Below the pieces are notes generated by a model. That model searched no databases. It was not told where the DNA came from and was given only the letters and a program-made list of their open reading frames with translations. The position numbers and the translations under genes are program-made. 64,000 bases of DNA from Thauera aromatica K172 (GTDB lineage Bacteria > Pseudomonadota > Gammaproteobacteria > Burkholderiales > Rhodocyclaceae), in the NCBI RefSeq assembly GCF_003030465.1, contig NZ_CP028339.1, forward strand, positions 2,480,001 through 2,544,000. The letters are read 5' to 3'. This document shows positions 27,364-35,529 of the stretch, in pieces; the stretch's first letter is position 1; every line of letters begins with the position of its first letter.

Positions 27364-28305
27364 ATGAACGCCCCTATTCCCGACGGCACCCAGGCCGTCA
27401 TCGACGGCGTCCGTCGGGTCCATTACGACGGTTACTGGATCAAGGTCTACGATCCGCCCGCCGACTCCCTGACCGCCAAGAAACAGTTGATCCAGGCCCT
27501 CACCCGGCGCCTGTTCAACCATGTCGAGCACGGTATCAACATCCCCGGAAAACGGCTCGACGACGCCCGCAGGACCTACGAAGCAGAACAGGATCCGGCG
27601 CGCAAGCGGGTCAAGGGCGCGATGTTCGCCGGCGCCCTGTTCAACCGCGCCACCGACATCTTCACCAAGCTCGTCGAACTGCAGGAACTGGGCATCGAGA
27701 TCGACTCGGACAACGCCCTGATGCGCGAATGCGGTCTGTGCCTGCGCGAGGCGCTGACCCTCGGCCGCCTCGTGCTGCACCGCAGCGGGGACGAAGGCAT
27801 CGACGAGCTGTGGGGCGAGCCGTTCCGCGCCTTCTCGATTCCGGTCGAGGCGTTCTATGAAAGCCGCTACATCAAGATCGCCCAGGCCCTTCGCGACCTC
27901 GACCGCATCGCCGCGGTAATGGCGGGCGCGTTCGGCTCCACTCCGCTTTTTCGCGGCATCGAACCCCTCATCGCCGACTTCGTCCGCCTCGCCAAGATCA
28001 AGTGCGAGACCTTGCGTACCGACTCCGAGATCTTCGACGTGTGGGCGGATTTCGTCGTCGCCTCCGAACGGCTCGCCGCGATCGCGCCCGGCCTGTCCCC
28101 GGCCTCGAGTGCGCACGAGCGCCAACTCGCCAGCGATGGCATGCGCCTGATCCTGCAGGGGCGCGACCTGCTCACCGATATCACCCGCGCCCGCGTCACC
28201 ATGCCCAAGAGCGCGCGCGAATACATCGCGCGCTGCGAAACCTTCGCCGCCCTCACGCAGGGCACCACCTACGCGCCGTTCACCGCGATCGGCGAACGGC
28301 GCTGA
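27364..28305 (+). CDS. Conserved-looking helical protein of unknown function
   Basis: A 313-residue soluble protein I cannot assign. It looks almost entirely alpha-helical, with amphipathic segments (KKQLIQALTRRLFNHVEHG, KIAQALRDLDRIAAVMAG) and no signal peptide or membrane segment. Cysteines are few and scattered. Codon use and GC match neighbours, so it is probably a long-resident gene. It converges on mnmA with 20 nt between stops. Its place downstream of DUF2062 on the same strand (111 nt gap) gives no firm clue. Confidence 0.7.
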   Translation: MNAPIPDGTQAVIDGVRRVHYDGYWIKVYDPPADSLTAKKQLIQALTRRLFNHVEHGINIPGKRLDDARRTYEAEQDPARKRVKGAMFAGALFNRATDIFTKLVELQELGIEIDSDNALMRECGLCLREALTLGRLVLHRSGDEGIDELWGEPFRAFSIPVEAFYESRYIKIAQALRDLDRIAAVMAGAFGSTPLFRGIEPLIADFVRLAKIKCETLRTDSEIFDVWADFVVASERLAAIAPGLSPASSAHERQLASDGMRLILQGRDLLTDITRARVTMPKSAREYIARCETFAALTQGTTYAPFTAIGERR

Positions 28306-28325
28306 AAGCACGCCGGCTCAGGCGC

Positions 28326-29447
28326 TCAGGCAATGACGCCGCCCCCCAGGCACACGTTCGATTCGTACACCACCACGCTCTGCCCCGGCGTGAGCGCCCA
28401 CTGCGACTGGGCGAAGGCGATCTCGGCACGGCCGCCGGCGATGCGCTCGATCTCGCACGGCATGTCGGGCGTGCGGTAGCGCGGCTTGGCGGTGTACACC
28501 CAGTGGGTGTGCGGGTCGCGCCCGGCGATCCAGTTGAGGTCGGTGGCCACCAGGCGGTCCTTGAGCAGCGCCGGATGATCGTGGCCCTGGACGACATAGA
28601 GCACATTGGCCTGGACGTCCTTTTTCGCCACGTACCAGGCCTCGTGCTCGCCGGCCTCGTCCTGATTGCCCTTGATGCCACCGATCAGCAGCCCCTTGCG
28701 CTGACCGATGGTGTGATACATCAGCCCCTGGTGTTCGCCGAGCACGCGCTCGTCGTCGAGCGCGCGGATCTCGCCCGGCCGCACCGGCAGGTAGCGCATC
28801 AGGAACTCGCGGAACGGGCGCTCGCCGATGAAGCAGATGCCGGTCGAATCCTTCTTCGCCGCCACATGCAGGCCGGCAGCTTCCGCGATCCTGCGCACCT
28901 CGCGCTTGTACAAAGTGCCGAGCGGGAACAGCGTCTTCGCCAGTTGCGCCTGGGTCAGGCGATAGAGGAAGTAGCTCTGGTCCTTGGTGCCGTCCTCGGC
29001 CTTCAGCAGCTGGTACTCGCTGCGGCCGTCGTTGCTCCATTCCCGCACCCGGGCGTAGTGGCCGGTGGCGATGCGCTCGGCGCCGAGTTGCAGGGCGTGA
29101 TCGAGAAAGCAGCGGAACTTGATTTCGGAATTGCACAGGATATCGGGGTTGGGCGTACGCCCGGCCTCGTACTCGCGCAGGAAGTCGGCGAACACGCGGT
29201 CCTTGTATTCCGCGCTGAAATTGACCACCTCGAGGTCGATGCCGATGACGTCGCACACCGAGGCGACGTCGACCAGGTCCTGCCGCGTCGAGCAATATTC
29301 GGAATCGTCGTCGTCCTCCCAGTTCTTCATGAACAGGCCGGTCACGTGGTAGCCCTGCTGCTTGAGCAGCAGCGCCGTCACCGACGAATCGACCCCGCCG
29401 GACATGCCGACGACCACCTTCATCCCACCCACATCCTTACTGGACAT
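28326..29447 (-). CDS. mnmA: tRNA-specific 2-thiouridylase MnmA
   Basis: A 373-residue enzyme that thiolates U34 of tRNA-Lys, -Glu and -Gln. The PP-loop [15 protein letters not shown] follows the start. Catalytic cysteines are in [13 protein letters not shown] (about residue 105) and [11 protein letters not shown] (about 205). ATG 29447 (MSSKDVGG) is preferred over ATG 29423 because GGAGGTGG lies just ahead of it. The start overlaps the stop of the exported-protein gene by 11 nt. nudJ lies one gene upstream, echoing the E. coli mnmA-nudJ neighbourhood. Confidence 0.96.
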   Translation of the reverse strand: MSSKDVGGMKVVVGMSGGVDSSVTALLLKQQGYHVTGLFMKNWEDDDDSEYCSTRQDLVDVASVCDVIGIDLEVVNFSAEYKDRVFADFLREYEAGRTPNPDILCNSEIKFRCFLDHALQLGAERIATGHYARVREWSNDGRSEYQLLKAEDGTKDQSYFLYRLTQAQLAKTLFPLGTLYKREVRRIAEAAGLHVAAKKDSTGICFIGERPFREFLMRYLPVRPGEIRALDDERVLGEHQGLMYHTIGQRKGLLIGGIKGNQDEAGEHEAWYVAKKDVQANVLYVVQGHDHPALLKDRLVATDLNWIAGRDPHTHWVYTAKPRYRTPDMPCEIERIAGGRAEIAFAQSQWALTPGQSVVVYESNVCLGGGVIA

Positions 29448-30153
29448 TCGGTCCACCTCCATTGAGCCATTCAGCAAGCGGCAACACGACCGCCGGTTCG
29501 CCATTGTCGACGAACCAGCTATCGACCGCATAATGCGTTCCCACCGACGCCGGCATCTCGACCCGCGCTTCCGTCGGGATGTCGTGCACTGCATCGGGGC
29601 AGTCGCACAGGGCGAGCAAAGTCGCCACGTGATCCGGAATTTCCGCCTCCGCAGGCGCCCGCGCGGGAGGAGGTAGCTCCTCGATCACGGCGCTGAAGTG
29701 CTGGAAGATCAGACGACTGCGGCGCGCGCGCGGCAGCACCTGGTGAAAACGCAGCCAGCCACGAGCCTCGAGCAAGCGCAGCATGCGGGTCGTCGAGATG
29801 GAATGGTCGATGCAATCCATGCGCCCGTCGCCCCCGCCATCGAGCAGGTTGCCACGCCGGTCGGAGCCGACCGGCGTCTGCGTTGCCGCCCCCCGGTACA
29901 GCCAGCCCAGCACTTCGGCCAGGGCCGCACGCTCGGCGGAAGCGTCCCCGGCCCGGGCCAGTCTGCGGCGCACCCGCTCGAGCTGGCCGGAGTCGATCAC
30001 GACCGTCTCCTCGTGCCGGCAGCCGTAGTTATAGCAGATCTCGAACCGCGCCCCCGCCGCCGCTTCCGGGCCGGCAGCGCGGGGAGCGGAGAGGACGGCG
30101 CAAAGGAAGACGGACAGGGCCAGGAGCCGCAGCCGGGGCAGCGCCATCCGCAT
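29437..30153 (-). CDS. Exported protein, possibly transglutaminase-like fold
   Basis: A 238-residue protein with signal peptide ([20 protein letters not shown]). I do not recognise a named family. A Cys-His-Asp series in the order and surroundings of transglutaminase-like or papain-like proteins is visible: [13 protein letters not shown] near residue 113, [10 protein letters not shown] near 149, and [11 protein letters not shown] near 212. Other cysteines near the N-terminus ([11 protein letters not shown]) could form a disulfide. If so, it may cleave or cross-link envelope peptides. This is inference from motif spacing. It lies between nudJ and mnmA in one operon. Confidence 0.65.
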   Translation of the reverse strand: MRMALPRLRLLALSVFLCAVLSAPRAAGPEAAAGARFEICYNYGCRHEETVVIDSGQLERVRRRLARAGDASAERAALAEVLGWLYRGAATQTPVGSDRRGNLLDGGGDGRMDCIDHSISTTRMLRLLEARGWLRFHQVLPRARRSRLIFQHFSAVIEELPPPARAPAEAEIPDHVATLLALCDCPDAVHDIPTEARVEMPASVGTHYAVDSWFVDNGEPAVVLPLAEWLNGGGPNVQ

Positions 30154-30163
30154 CGCCCGCGCA

Positions 30164-30616
30164 TCAGTAATGGCGCAGCAGCGACAGCGGGAAACGCTGC
30201 CCGGCGAGCCAGTCGTCGACGCACTGCAGGATCAGCGGACTGCGGTGGCGCTCGGCCGTGGCGCGCAGCTCGTCGGGCGTCAGCCACAGCGCACGGACGA
30301 TGCCCTCGTCGAGGCGCCGCCCGGGCACCTCGCCATCGACCCGCCCGCCGAAAGCGAAGCGCAGGTAGGTGATGTCGCCCTGCGGCCGGGTCCATTGGTA
30401 AACCCCGACCAGGTATTCCGGAGTAAAGCGGTGGGCGGTCTCTTCGAGCGTCTCGCGCACCACCGCTTCGAGCAGCGACTCGCCCTCTTCCAGGTGGCCT
30501 GCCGGCTGATTGAAGCGCAGCCCTTCGGGCGTCTCCTCCTCGACGAGCAGAAAGCGGCCGTCGCGCTCGATCACTGCGGCAACGGTGACGTTGGGTTTCC
30601 AGCTACGCTCGTTCAT
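30164..30616 (-). CDS. nudJ: Nudix hydrolase, NudJ-like phosphatase
   Basis: A 150-residue Nudix protein. The Nudix box starts at GHLEEGESLLEAVVRETLE (about residue 38) and continues EETAHRF. NudJ of E. coli removes phosphate from HMP-PP and nucleoside di- and triphosphates, and lies near mnmA there as here, which supports the name. ATG 30616 (MNERSWKPNVTVAAVIE) fits homologues; a longer upstream frame is not conserved. The gene starts divergently from ilvE. Confidence 0.88.
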   Translation of the reverse strand: MNERSWKPNVTVAAVIERDGRFLLVEEETPEGLRFNQPAGHLEEGESLLEAVVRETLEETAHRFTPEYLVGVYQWTRPQGDITYLRFAFGGRVDGEVPGRRLDEGIVRALWLTPDELRATAERHRSPLILQCVDDWLAGQRFPLSLLRHY

Positions 30617-30720
30617 GTCTCGCCACTCCACCAGGACAGGGGGGGCGCATTTTAACCCGCGGCACGCTCCACACCGCCGCCCGGAGCACACTCGCCACCG
30701 CCCCGGCGACGGCTTTGCGC

Positions 30721-30726
30721 TAGAAT
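30721..30726 (+). promoter_or_regulatory. -10 element of ilvE
   Basis: GCGCTAGAATTGCGC, 66 nt upstream of the ilvE start. The TAGAAT is nested in a small GCGC-flanked dyad. Confidence 0.4.
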
Positions 30727-30791
30727 TGCGCGGCTCGGCGCCCGCACACCGCGGACCCCATTCATTCTTGATACAGGCGGAGATTTTGATC

Positions 30792-31712
30792 ATGTCCATG
30801 GCTGATCGTGACGGTTTCATCTGGCAAGACGGCAAGCTCGTTCCGTGGCGCGAAGCGACCACCCACGTGCTGACCCATTCCCTGCACTACGGGCTGGCCG
30901 TCTTCGAAGGCGTGCGCGCCTACAACACCGTCTCCGGCACCGCCATCTTCCGCCTCGCCGAGCACACCCAGCGCCTGATCAACTCGGGCAAGATTTACAT
31001 GATGGACATTCCGTACTCGAAGGATGAACTCATGGAGGCGCAGAAGGAGGTCGTGCGCGCGAACAAGCTCGAATCCTGCTACCTGCGCCCGATCGCCTTC
31101 TACGGCTCGGAAAAGATGGGCATCTCCACCCGCGGCGCGACCGTGCATGTCGCCATCGCCGCCTGGCCGTGGGGCGCCTACCTGGGCGAGGAAGGCCTGG
31201 AAAAAGGCATCCGCATCAAGACCTCCTCCTACACCCGCCACCACGTCAACTCGACGATGCCGCGTGCCAAGCTCGCCGCAACCTACCCGAACTCGATCCT
31301 CGCCAACCTCGAAGTCACCAAGCAGGGCTACGACGAGGCCCTGCTCCTCGACAACCAGGGCTTCGTCGCCGAAGGCGCCGGCGAGAACCTCTTCGTGGTC
31401 AAGGACGGCAAGATCTTCGAACCGGAAATCGCCTCCGCGCTGACCGGCATCACCCGCGACTCGGTCATCACCATCGCCCGCGAACTCGGCTACGAAGTCC
31501 ACTCCAAGCGCCTCACCCGCGACGACATCTATCTCGCCGACGAAGCCTTCTTCACCGGCACCGCGGCCGAAGTGACGCCGATCCGCGAACTCGACGACCG
31601 CACCATCGGCGCCGGCAGGCGCGGCCCGGTCACCGAGAAGATCCAGAGCCGCTTCTTCGACGTCGTCAATGGCCGCGCGCCCGAGTACGACCACTGGCTG
31701 GCCCACGTCTGA
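30792..31712 (+). CDS. ilvE: Branched-chain amino acid aminotransferase
   Basis: A 306-residue PLP enzyme of fold type IV that makes Val, Leu and Ile from the keto acids. Diagnostic segments are THSLHYGLAVFEGVRAY near residue 30, RHHVNSTMPRAKLAATYPNS with the likely PLP lysine near residue 155, and DEAFFTGTAAEVTPIRELD near residue 250. ATG 30792 or 30798 may start. The zinc-ribbon protein gene follows 26 nt later. Confidence 0.97.
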   Translation: MSMADRDGFIWQDGKLVPWREATTHVLTHSLHYGLAVFEGVRAYNTVSGTAIFRLAEHTQRLINSGKIYMMDIPYSKDELMEAQKEVVRANKLESCYLRPIAFYGSEKMGISTRGATVHVAIAAWPWGAYLGEEGLEKGIRIKTSSYTRHHVNSTMPRAKLAATYPNSILANLEVTKQGYDEALLLDNQGFVAEGAGENLFVVKDGKIFEPEIASALTGITRDSVITIARELGYEVHSKRLTRDDIYLADEAFFTGTAAEVTPIRELDDRTIGAGRRGPVTEKIQSRFFDVVNGRAPEYDHWLAHV

Positions 31713-31738
31713 TACCTTCGTTCTGCGAGAACCATCCC

Positions 31739-31939
31739 ATGGTTGAAAACACCGACAAGACCCAGGCCGTCGCCATTGCCGCGAAGGATCTCCCCCTGCA
31801 CTGCCCGCCCCCGGGAGCGCCGCTGTGGGCGCGCCACCCGCGCGTCTTCCTCGACATCCTGAAGACCGGCGAGGCCGTGTGCCCGTATTGCAGCGCGCAT
31901 TACGTGTTCACCGGCGAGCGCCCGAAGGGGCACCACTGA
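31739..31939 (+). CDS. zf-CHCC zinc-ribbon protein
   Basis: A 66-residue protein with the zinc ligands of the zf-CHCC domain: LHCPPPGAPLW, HPRVFLDI and CPYCSAHYVF. The domain is shared with the small mitochondrial complex I subunit NDUFS6; in bacteria its role is unknown. It follows ilvE in many betaproteobacteria and is closed here by a strong terminator. Confidence 0.9.
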   Translation: MVENTDKTQAVAIAAKDLPLHCPPPGAPLWARHPRVFLDILKTGEAVCPYCSAHYVFTGERPKGHH

Positions 31940-31972
31940 AGCACGCCCCGGCCTCCGGGGCGCTCCGGCACG

Positions 31973-31994
31973 GGGGGCCGCAGGCCCCCTTTTT
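31973..31994 (+). terminator. Intrinsic terminator of ilvE-zf-CHCC
   Basis: GGGGGCC (31973-31979), loop GCA, GGCCCCC (31983-31989) and five T. A second GC hairpin lies just upstream (around 31945-31961). Confidence 0.85.
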
Positions 31995-32023
31995 CGTTGC
32001 GGGTGCAGGCCGCAAGCCGGTGT

Positions 32024-32569
32024 TCAGTCGAAAGTTTCCGCTTCGGCCAGCGCTTTGCCCTGCGCATCCTTCCCCGACAGCTGCGGCTCGCCTTCGAGCG
32101 GCCACCCGACTCCGACCGCGGGGTCGTTCCAGGCCAGGCAGCGCTCGTATTCGGGGGCGTAGTAATCGGTCGTCTTGTACAGGAAGTCGGCGCTGTCGCT
32201 GAGCACAACGAAACCGTGGGCGAAGCCCGGCGGCACCCACAGCTGGCGATGATTGTCCGCCGACAGCTCCACCCCCACCCATTTGCCGAAGGTCGACGAG
32301 CGGCGACGCAGATCGACCGCGACGTCGAACACGCGCCCGTTCACGACACGGACGAGTTTCCCCTGCGGCTGCCGGATCTGGTAGTGCAGGCCGCGCAGCA
32401 CCCCTTTCGCCGAGCGCGAATGGTTGTCCTGGACGAACACCGCATCGACCCCGGTGGCATCGCGAAAAGCGCGCGCATTGAAGCTTTCGAGGAAAAAACC
32501 GCGGCTGTCGCCGAACACCTTCGGCTCCAGCACCAGCACCTCCGCAATCGCCGTTTGCGTGACCTTCAT
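32024..32569 (-). CDS. rfbC: dTDP-4-dehydrorhamnose 3,5-epimerase
   Basis: A 181-residue cupin-fold epimerase of dTDP-L-rhamnose synthesis, used for surface polysaccharide. Typical are VFGDSRGFFLESFN near residue 17, LRGLHYQIRQPQGKLVRVV near 58 and VPPGFAHGFVVLSD near 111. The start overlaps the rfbA stop by one base. rfbB and rfbD are not in the window, so the pathway genes must be split. Confidence 0.96.
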   Translation of the reverse strand: MKVTQTAIAEVLVLEPKVFGDSRGFFLESFNARAFRDATGVDAVFVQDNHSRSAKGVLRGLHYQIRQPQGKLVRVVNGRVFDVAVDLRRRSSTFGKWVGVELSADNHRQLWVPPGFAHGFVVLSDSADFLYKTTDYYAPEYERCLAWNDPAVGVGWPLEGEPQLSGKDAQGKALAEAETFD

Positions 32570-33453
32570 CAGAACACCTTTTCTTCCAGCAGCTGCTGCA
32601 GATATTGCCCGTAGCCGTTCTTGGCCAGCGGCGCCGCCAGCGCCCGCAACTGCGCGGCATCGATCCAGCCCTCCCGCCAGGCGACCTCTTCCGGGCAGGC
32701 GATCTTCAGGCCCTGGCGATGCTCGATGGTCTGGATGAACATCCCGGCCTCGAGCAGGCTTTCATGGGTGCCGGTGTCCAGCCAGGCATGGCCGCGCCCC
32801 ATGACCTGCACGTCGAGCTCGCCCCATTCGAGGTAGCGCCGGTTCACGTCGGTGATCTCCAGCTCCCCGCGTGCGCTCGGGCGCAGGCCTCGCGCTACCT
32901 CGACCACCCTTTCATCGTAGAAATAGAGCCCGGTGACCGCGTAGCGGCTCTTCGGCCGCAGCGGCTTTTCCTCCAGGCTCACCGCACGTCCGTCACGGTC
33001 GAACTCGACCACTCCGTAGCGCTCCGGATCCTGCACCGGATAGGCGAACACCGAGGCGCCCACCGTGCGCAGCGCGGCCCGCTGCAGCGCATCGGCAAGA
33101 TCGTGACCGTAGAACAGGTTGTCCCCCAGCACCAGGGCCGAAGGGCCGCCGGCGAGAAAATCCTCGCCGATCAGGAAGGCCTGGGCAAGGCCGTCCGGGT
33201 TGGGCTGGACGGCGTACTCGAAACACACCCCCCACTGGCTGCCGTCGCCCAGCAACTGCCTGAAGCGCGGCGTATCCTGCGGCGTCGAGATGATCAGGAT
33301 CTCCCGAATTCCGGCCAGCATCAGCGTGGTGAGCGGATAGTAGATCATCGGCTTGTCGTAGACCGGCAGCAGCTGCTTGGAAACGGCGAGCGTCGCCGGA
33401 TGCAGCCGGGTGCCCGAGCCCCCGGCGAGGATGATGCCCTTGCGTGTCGTCAT
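32569..33453 (-). CDS. rfbA: Glucose-1-phosphate thymidylyltransferase
   Basis: A 294-residue enzyme that makes dTDP-glucose, first step towards dTDP-L-rhamnose. The nucleotide-binding [20 protein letters not shown] follows the start; [18 protein letters not shown] and [14 protein letters not shown] are family motifs. ATG 33453 (MTTRKGIIL) fits; a longer frame upstream is not conserved. It precedes rfbC with a one-base overlap. A phosphomannomutase/phosphoglucomutase is divergent and may supply its substrate. Confidence 0.97.
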   Translation of the reverse strand: MTTRKGIILAGGSGTRLHPATLAVSKQLLPVYDKPMIYYPLTTLMLAGIREILIISTPQDTPRFRQLLGDGSQWGVCFEYAVQPNPDGLAQAFLIGEDFLAGGPSALVLGDNLFYGHDLADALQRAALRTVGASVFAYPVQDPERYGVVEFDRDGRAVSLEEKPLRPKSRYAVTGLYFYDERVVEVARGLRPSARGELEITDVNRRYLEWGELDVQVMGRGHAWLDTGTHESLLEAGMFIQTIEHRQGLKIACPEEVAWREGWIDAAQLRALAAPLAKNGYGQYLQQLLEEKVF

Positions 33454-33630
33454 CGGAATCCTGCTCGAAAAAAGGAAAGGGCGGAAAATGCCCGGCGCGG
33501 ATTGTAAACCCTCCCTCCCACCGCGAAAAAAGAACCCGACGTTCAGCTCGCTCCGCTTCCATCCGCCGGCGGCGAGGCGAAGATCGGGCACGGATCCGGA
33601 CACAGGCCTTCATTCCCCGGCCAAGGGGCA

Positions 33631-33636
33631 TAGAAT
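33631..33636 (+). promoter_or_regulatory. -10 element of the phosphomannomutase gene
   Basis: GGCATAGAATGCG, 52 nt before the start codon; no clear -35. Confidence 0.4.
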
Positions 33637-33687
33637 GCGCACCTCCGTCACCGCTTTCGTTTTCGCTTTTTCCTTCCGGACAGCCTC

Positions 33688-35079
33688 ATGACCACTCCTC
33701 GCTACGCCCCTCCCGCTCCCGAAATCTTCAAGGCCTACGACATCCGCGGCATCGTCGACACCGTGCTGACGCCCGACGCGGCACGCGCGATCGGCCACGC
33801 CCTGGGTTCCGAAGCGGTGGCGCGCGGCCAGCGGGCGATCGCCGTCGGCCGCGACGGCCGGCTGTCCGGCCCGGCGCTGGCCGGAGCGCTCGCCGAAGGC
33901 ATCCGCGCCGCAGGCGTCGACGTCATCGACATCGGCTGCGTGCCCACCCCGCTGACCTATTTCGCCGCCCACGCCCTGGGCTGCGACTCCTGCGTCTCGG
34001 TCACCGGCAGCCACAACCCCCCCGACTACAACGGCCTGAAGATGGTGCTCGGCGGGCAGACCCTGTACGGCGAGCTGATCCAGGCCCTGCGCCGGCGCAT
34101 CGTCGACGACGACCTGGCGGCCGGCGAAGGCGCGCTGCGCAGCGCCGACGTCCGCACCGCCTACCTCGACCGCATCGTCGCCGACGTCAGACTCGCGCGC
34201 CCGATGAAGATCGTCGTCGACTGCGGCAACGGCGTCGCCGGCGGCATTGCGCCCGAACTGTTCCGCCGCCTCGGCTGCGAAGTGAACGAGCTGTTCTGCG
34301 ACGTCGACGGCCGCTTCCCCAACCACCACCCCGACCCGTCCAAGCCCGAGAACCTGCAGGACGTGATCCGCGCCCTGCGCGACACCGACGCCGAACTGGG
34401 CCTCGCCTTCGACGGCGACGGCGACCGCCTCGGCGTGGTCACCAAGGACGGCGAGATCATCTTCCCCGACCGCCAGCTGATGCTGTTCGCCGAGGACGTG
34501 CTGACCCGCGTGCCCGGCGGCGAGATCATCTTCGACGTCAAATGCACGCGCAATCTCGCCCCCTGGGTCCGCGCGCGCGGCGGCAAGCCGACGATGTGGA
34601 ACACCGGCCACGCGCTGGTCAAGGCCAAGCTGAAGGAAACCGGCGCTCCGCTCGCCGGCGAGATGAGCGGCCACATGTTCTTCAAGGAACGCTGGTTCGG
34701 CTTCGACGACGGCCTCTATGCCGGCGCCCGCCTGCTCGAGATTCTGTCCGCGCGCCCCGACCCCAACGCCGCACTGAAAGCGCTGCCGAATGCGGTCAAT
34801 ACGCCCGAGCTGAACCTGAAGATGAACGAGGGCGAACCTTTCGAGCTGGTGCGCCGGCTGCAGCAAGGGGCACGCTTCGACGGCGCCGGCGAAGTGATCA
34901 CCCTCGACGGCGTGCGCGCCGAATACGCCGACGGCTTCGGTCTGGCCCGCGCCTCGAACACCACGCCGGTGGTGGTGCTGCGCTTCGAGGCCGACGACGA
35001 GGCGGCGCTGACACGCATCCAGAGCGCCTTCCGCAGCGCGATTGACAGCGTCTGGCCGGGGCTGAAGCTGCCGTTCTGA
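33688..35079 (+). CDS. Phosphomannomutase/phosphoglucomutase (AlgC/ManB type)
   Basis: A 463-residue alpha-D-phosphohexomutase that interconverts 1- and 6-phosphates of mannose or glucose for polysaccharide synthesis. The phosphoserine is in SVTGSHNPPDYNGLKM near residue 110. The magnesium loop AFDGDGDRLGVV is near residue 245 and the sugar-binding GEMSGHMFFKER near residue 325. The dual-substrate AlgC type of Pseudomonas has the same length. It stands divergent from rfbA, which consumes glucose-1-phosphate. Confidence 0.95.
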   Translation: MTTPRYAPPAPEIFKAYDIRGIVDTVLTPDAARAIGHALGSEAVARGQRAIAVGRDGRLSGPALAGALAEGIRAAGVDVIDIGCVPTPLTYFAAHALGCDSCVSVTGSHNPPDYNGLKMVLGGQTLYGELIQALRRRIVDDDLAAGEGALRSADVRTAYLDRIVADVRLARPMKIVVDCGNGVAGGIAPELFRRLGCEVNELFCDVDGRFPNHHPDPSKPENLQDVIRALRDTDAELGLAFDGDGDRLGVVTKDGEIIFPDRQLMLFAEDVLTRVPGGEIIFDVKCTRNLAPWVRARGGKPTMWNTGHALVKAKLKETGAPLAGEMSGHMFFKERWFGFDDGLYAGARLLEILSARPDPNAALKALPNAVNTPELNLKMNEGEPFELVRRLQQGARFDGAGEVITLDGVRAEYADGFGLARASNTTPVVVLRFEADDEAALTRIQSAFRSAIDSVWPGLKLPF

Positions 35080-35153
35080 AGCCTTCGCGCACGCAGGGGA
35101 GATGCATCTCCCCCGTGCATTCCCCCGCACACCGTAGCGCTGCGGGCCATGCC

Positions 35154-35181
35154 TTTCCCAGCATGGACAAAATGCGGGAAA
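35154..35181 (+). promoter_or_regulatory. Inverted repeat overlapping promoter of the small orphan gene
   Basis: TTTCCCAGCAT (35154-35164) and ATGCGGGAAA (35172-35181) are complementary with one bulged base. They cover the -35 and spacer of the promoter at 35164-35191, where a repressor would be expected. Confidence 0.45.
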
Positions 35182-35191
35182 GTACTATCTA
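35164..35191 (+). promoter_or_regulatory. Candidate promoter of the 65-residue gene
   Basis: TGGACA (35164-35169) and TATCTA (35186-35191) with a 16-nt spacer. The extended ACTATCTATAG is AT-rich against a GC-rich background. Confidence 0.5.
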
Positions 35192-35222
35192 TAGAGGAGC
35201 GGGGGTGCTCGAGGAGTAGGCC

Positions 35223-35420
35223 ATGGCGAACCGGAACTACAGCCGTGCGGACTGGCAGACGGCACAGGTCGTCGACGACGTCGTGGCTTACCTCATGCGC
35301 GGCGGGCGGCCCGCGAGCGCCAAATCGTTCATGAACGAGCACCTCGTCCCGCCGATGGTTCAACGTCGCGTACTGGCCAACCAGGCCGCCGTCAGGCACA
35401 GGATTTCGCCCGCGGCCTAG
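35223..35420 (+). CDS. Small protein of unknown function
   Basis: A 65-residue protein I do not recognise. ATG 35223 has a purine-rich GAGGAGTAGG site and a promoter-like pair 32-59 nt upstream. The sequence begins MANRNYSRADWQTAQVVDDVV and is basic overall, with possible helices at residues 8-25 and 33-58 and no signal peptide or cysteine. It might be a small DNA- or protein-binding factor. The gene stands alone between two unrelated genes, with an inverted repeat over its promoter. Confidence 0.6.
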   Translation: MANRNYSRADWQTAQVVDDVVAYLMRGGRPASAKSFMNEHLVPPMVQRRVLANQAAVRHRISPAA

Positions 35421-35485
35421 CGCCTCCGCGCCCCGCGGCATGCCGAGCGTCGAGCCCGGCCGCCCCCTCGCGCGGCTGCGACAGG

Positions 35486-35505
35486 AGGGCGTCCGGGCAC
35501 GCCCT
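35486..35505 (-). terminator. Hairpin beyond alaS
   Basis: AGGGCGT (35486-35492) and ACGCCCT (35499-35505) with a six-base loop, 25 nt past the alaS stop. No T-run, so weak. Confidence 0.35.
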
Positions 35506-35529
35506 TGAAGCTTTGTTTCGGCGGGCGGG

